This document shows positions 29,973 to 30,091 of a DNA stretch of 30,091 bases, piece after piece. How positions within the stretch are numbered: the stretch's first letter is position 1; each line of letters opens with the position of its first letter. The stretch covers positions 1-30,091 of the forward strand of contig JAQIWT010000174.1 of the NCBI GenBank assembly GCA_034696485.1, in the 5' to 3' direction. The position numbers and the translations under genes were made by a program. A model generated the notes under the pieces. That model saw only the letters and a list, made by a program, of their open reading frames with translations. It made no database searches and was not told the DNA's origin. This DNA comes from Isohypsibius dastychi (Eukaryota; Tardigrada; Eutardigrada; Parachela; Isohypsibiidae).

Positions 29973-30091
29973 GTATGGCGTTGAAATTTTTCTCGTGAAT
30001 AATTTGGTCTTGTTTTGATCGTTCTGGTTCTTTTGACTGAATAATCGGGAAGAAACAAAAAAACTGATAATATGGAATGTAATTTAAAATC

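Overview
The window looks like nuclear DNA of an intron-rich metazoan, most likely a nematode. Moderate to low GC, short introns with GT donors and T-rich TTTTCAG-type acceptors, and eukaryote-only families (kleisin, MRG-type chromodomain, proteasome lid subunit, MCM, BEN domain) support this. The species cannot be fixed from the sequence. No prokaryotic, organellar or RNA genes were recognised.

Layout. (1) 1-7.04 kb: a partial tandem segmental duplication of a [Rad21-like kleisin]-[MRG-type chromodomain] gene pair. The left copy (1-1540) is decayed. The right copy (about 1.9-7.04 kb) is largely readable, and its chromodomain gene carries a duplicated exon pair. (2) 7.04-8.27 kb: no gene, a 67-bp tandem duplication and AT-rich palindromes. 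(3) 8.27-9.42 kb, minus: the C-terminal half of a DUF3987-like P-loop protein. (4) 10.14-14.38 kb, plus: a chimeric gene whose 5' part is the proteasome subunit Rpn6/PSMD11 and whose 3' part encodes a J domain followed by zinc-finger-like Cys/His clusters. (5) 14.50-17.15 kb, minus: a CACTA/EnSpm-like DDE transposase. (6) 17.47-21.02 kb, plus, divergent from the transposase: a 17-exon protein with a BEND5-like N-terminal module and a C-terminal BEN-like domain. (7) 21.72-24.81 kb: a second, decayed CACTA-like transposase, then a second BEN protein (25.0-26.07 kb). (8) 27.03-27.53 kb, minus: apparently the N-terminal half of a DUF3987-like protein, next to an MCM C-terminal fragment. (9) 28.8-30 kb: the front or middle of another kleisin-like gene.

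The strongest signal is a 10-bp palindrome, GCGACGTCGC. I find 26 perfect copies and one degenerate copy, all between 11515 and 21079 and none seen in the other 20 kb. They lie in exons, introns and intergenic DNA of the Rpn6/J-domain, transposase and BEN genes, on both coding strands. In the BEN gene, seven of twelve consecutive phase-1 mini-exons begin exactly with this palindrome, encoding Ala-Thr-Ser. I infer that these three genes form one mobile unit (element 1) peppered with its own recognition site, plausibly read by its BEN protein or transposase. Element 2 repeats the transposase + BEN pairing but lacks the palindrome. The two DUF3987 halves lie on one strand on either side of this 17-kb block, so the block may have inserted into that gene.

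Both elements look inactive in this copy. There are in-frame stops in both transposases and in the first BEN gene, a 7-bp frameshifting tandem duplication in the Rpn6 part, and a 74-bp perfect palindrome inserted in transposase 2.
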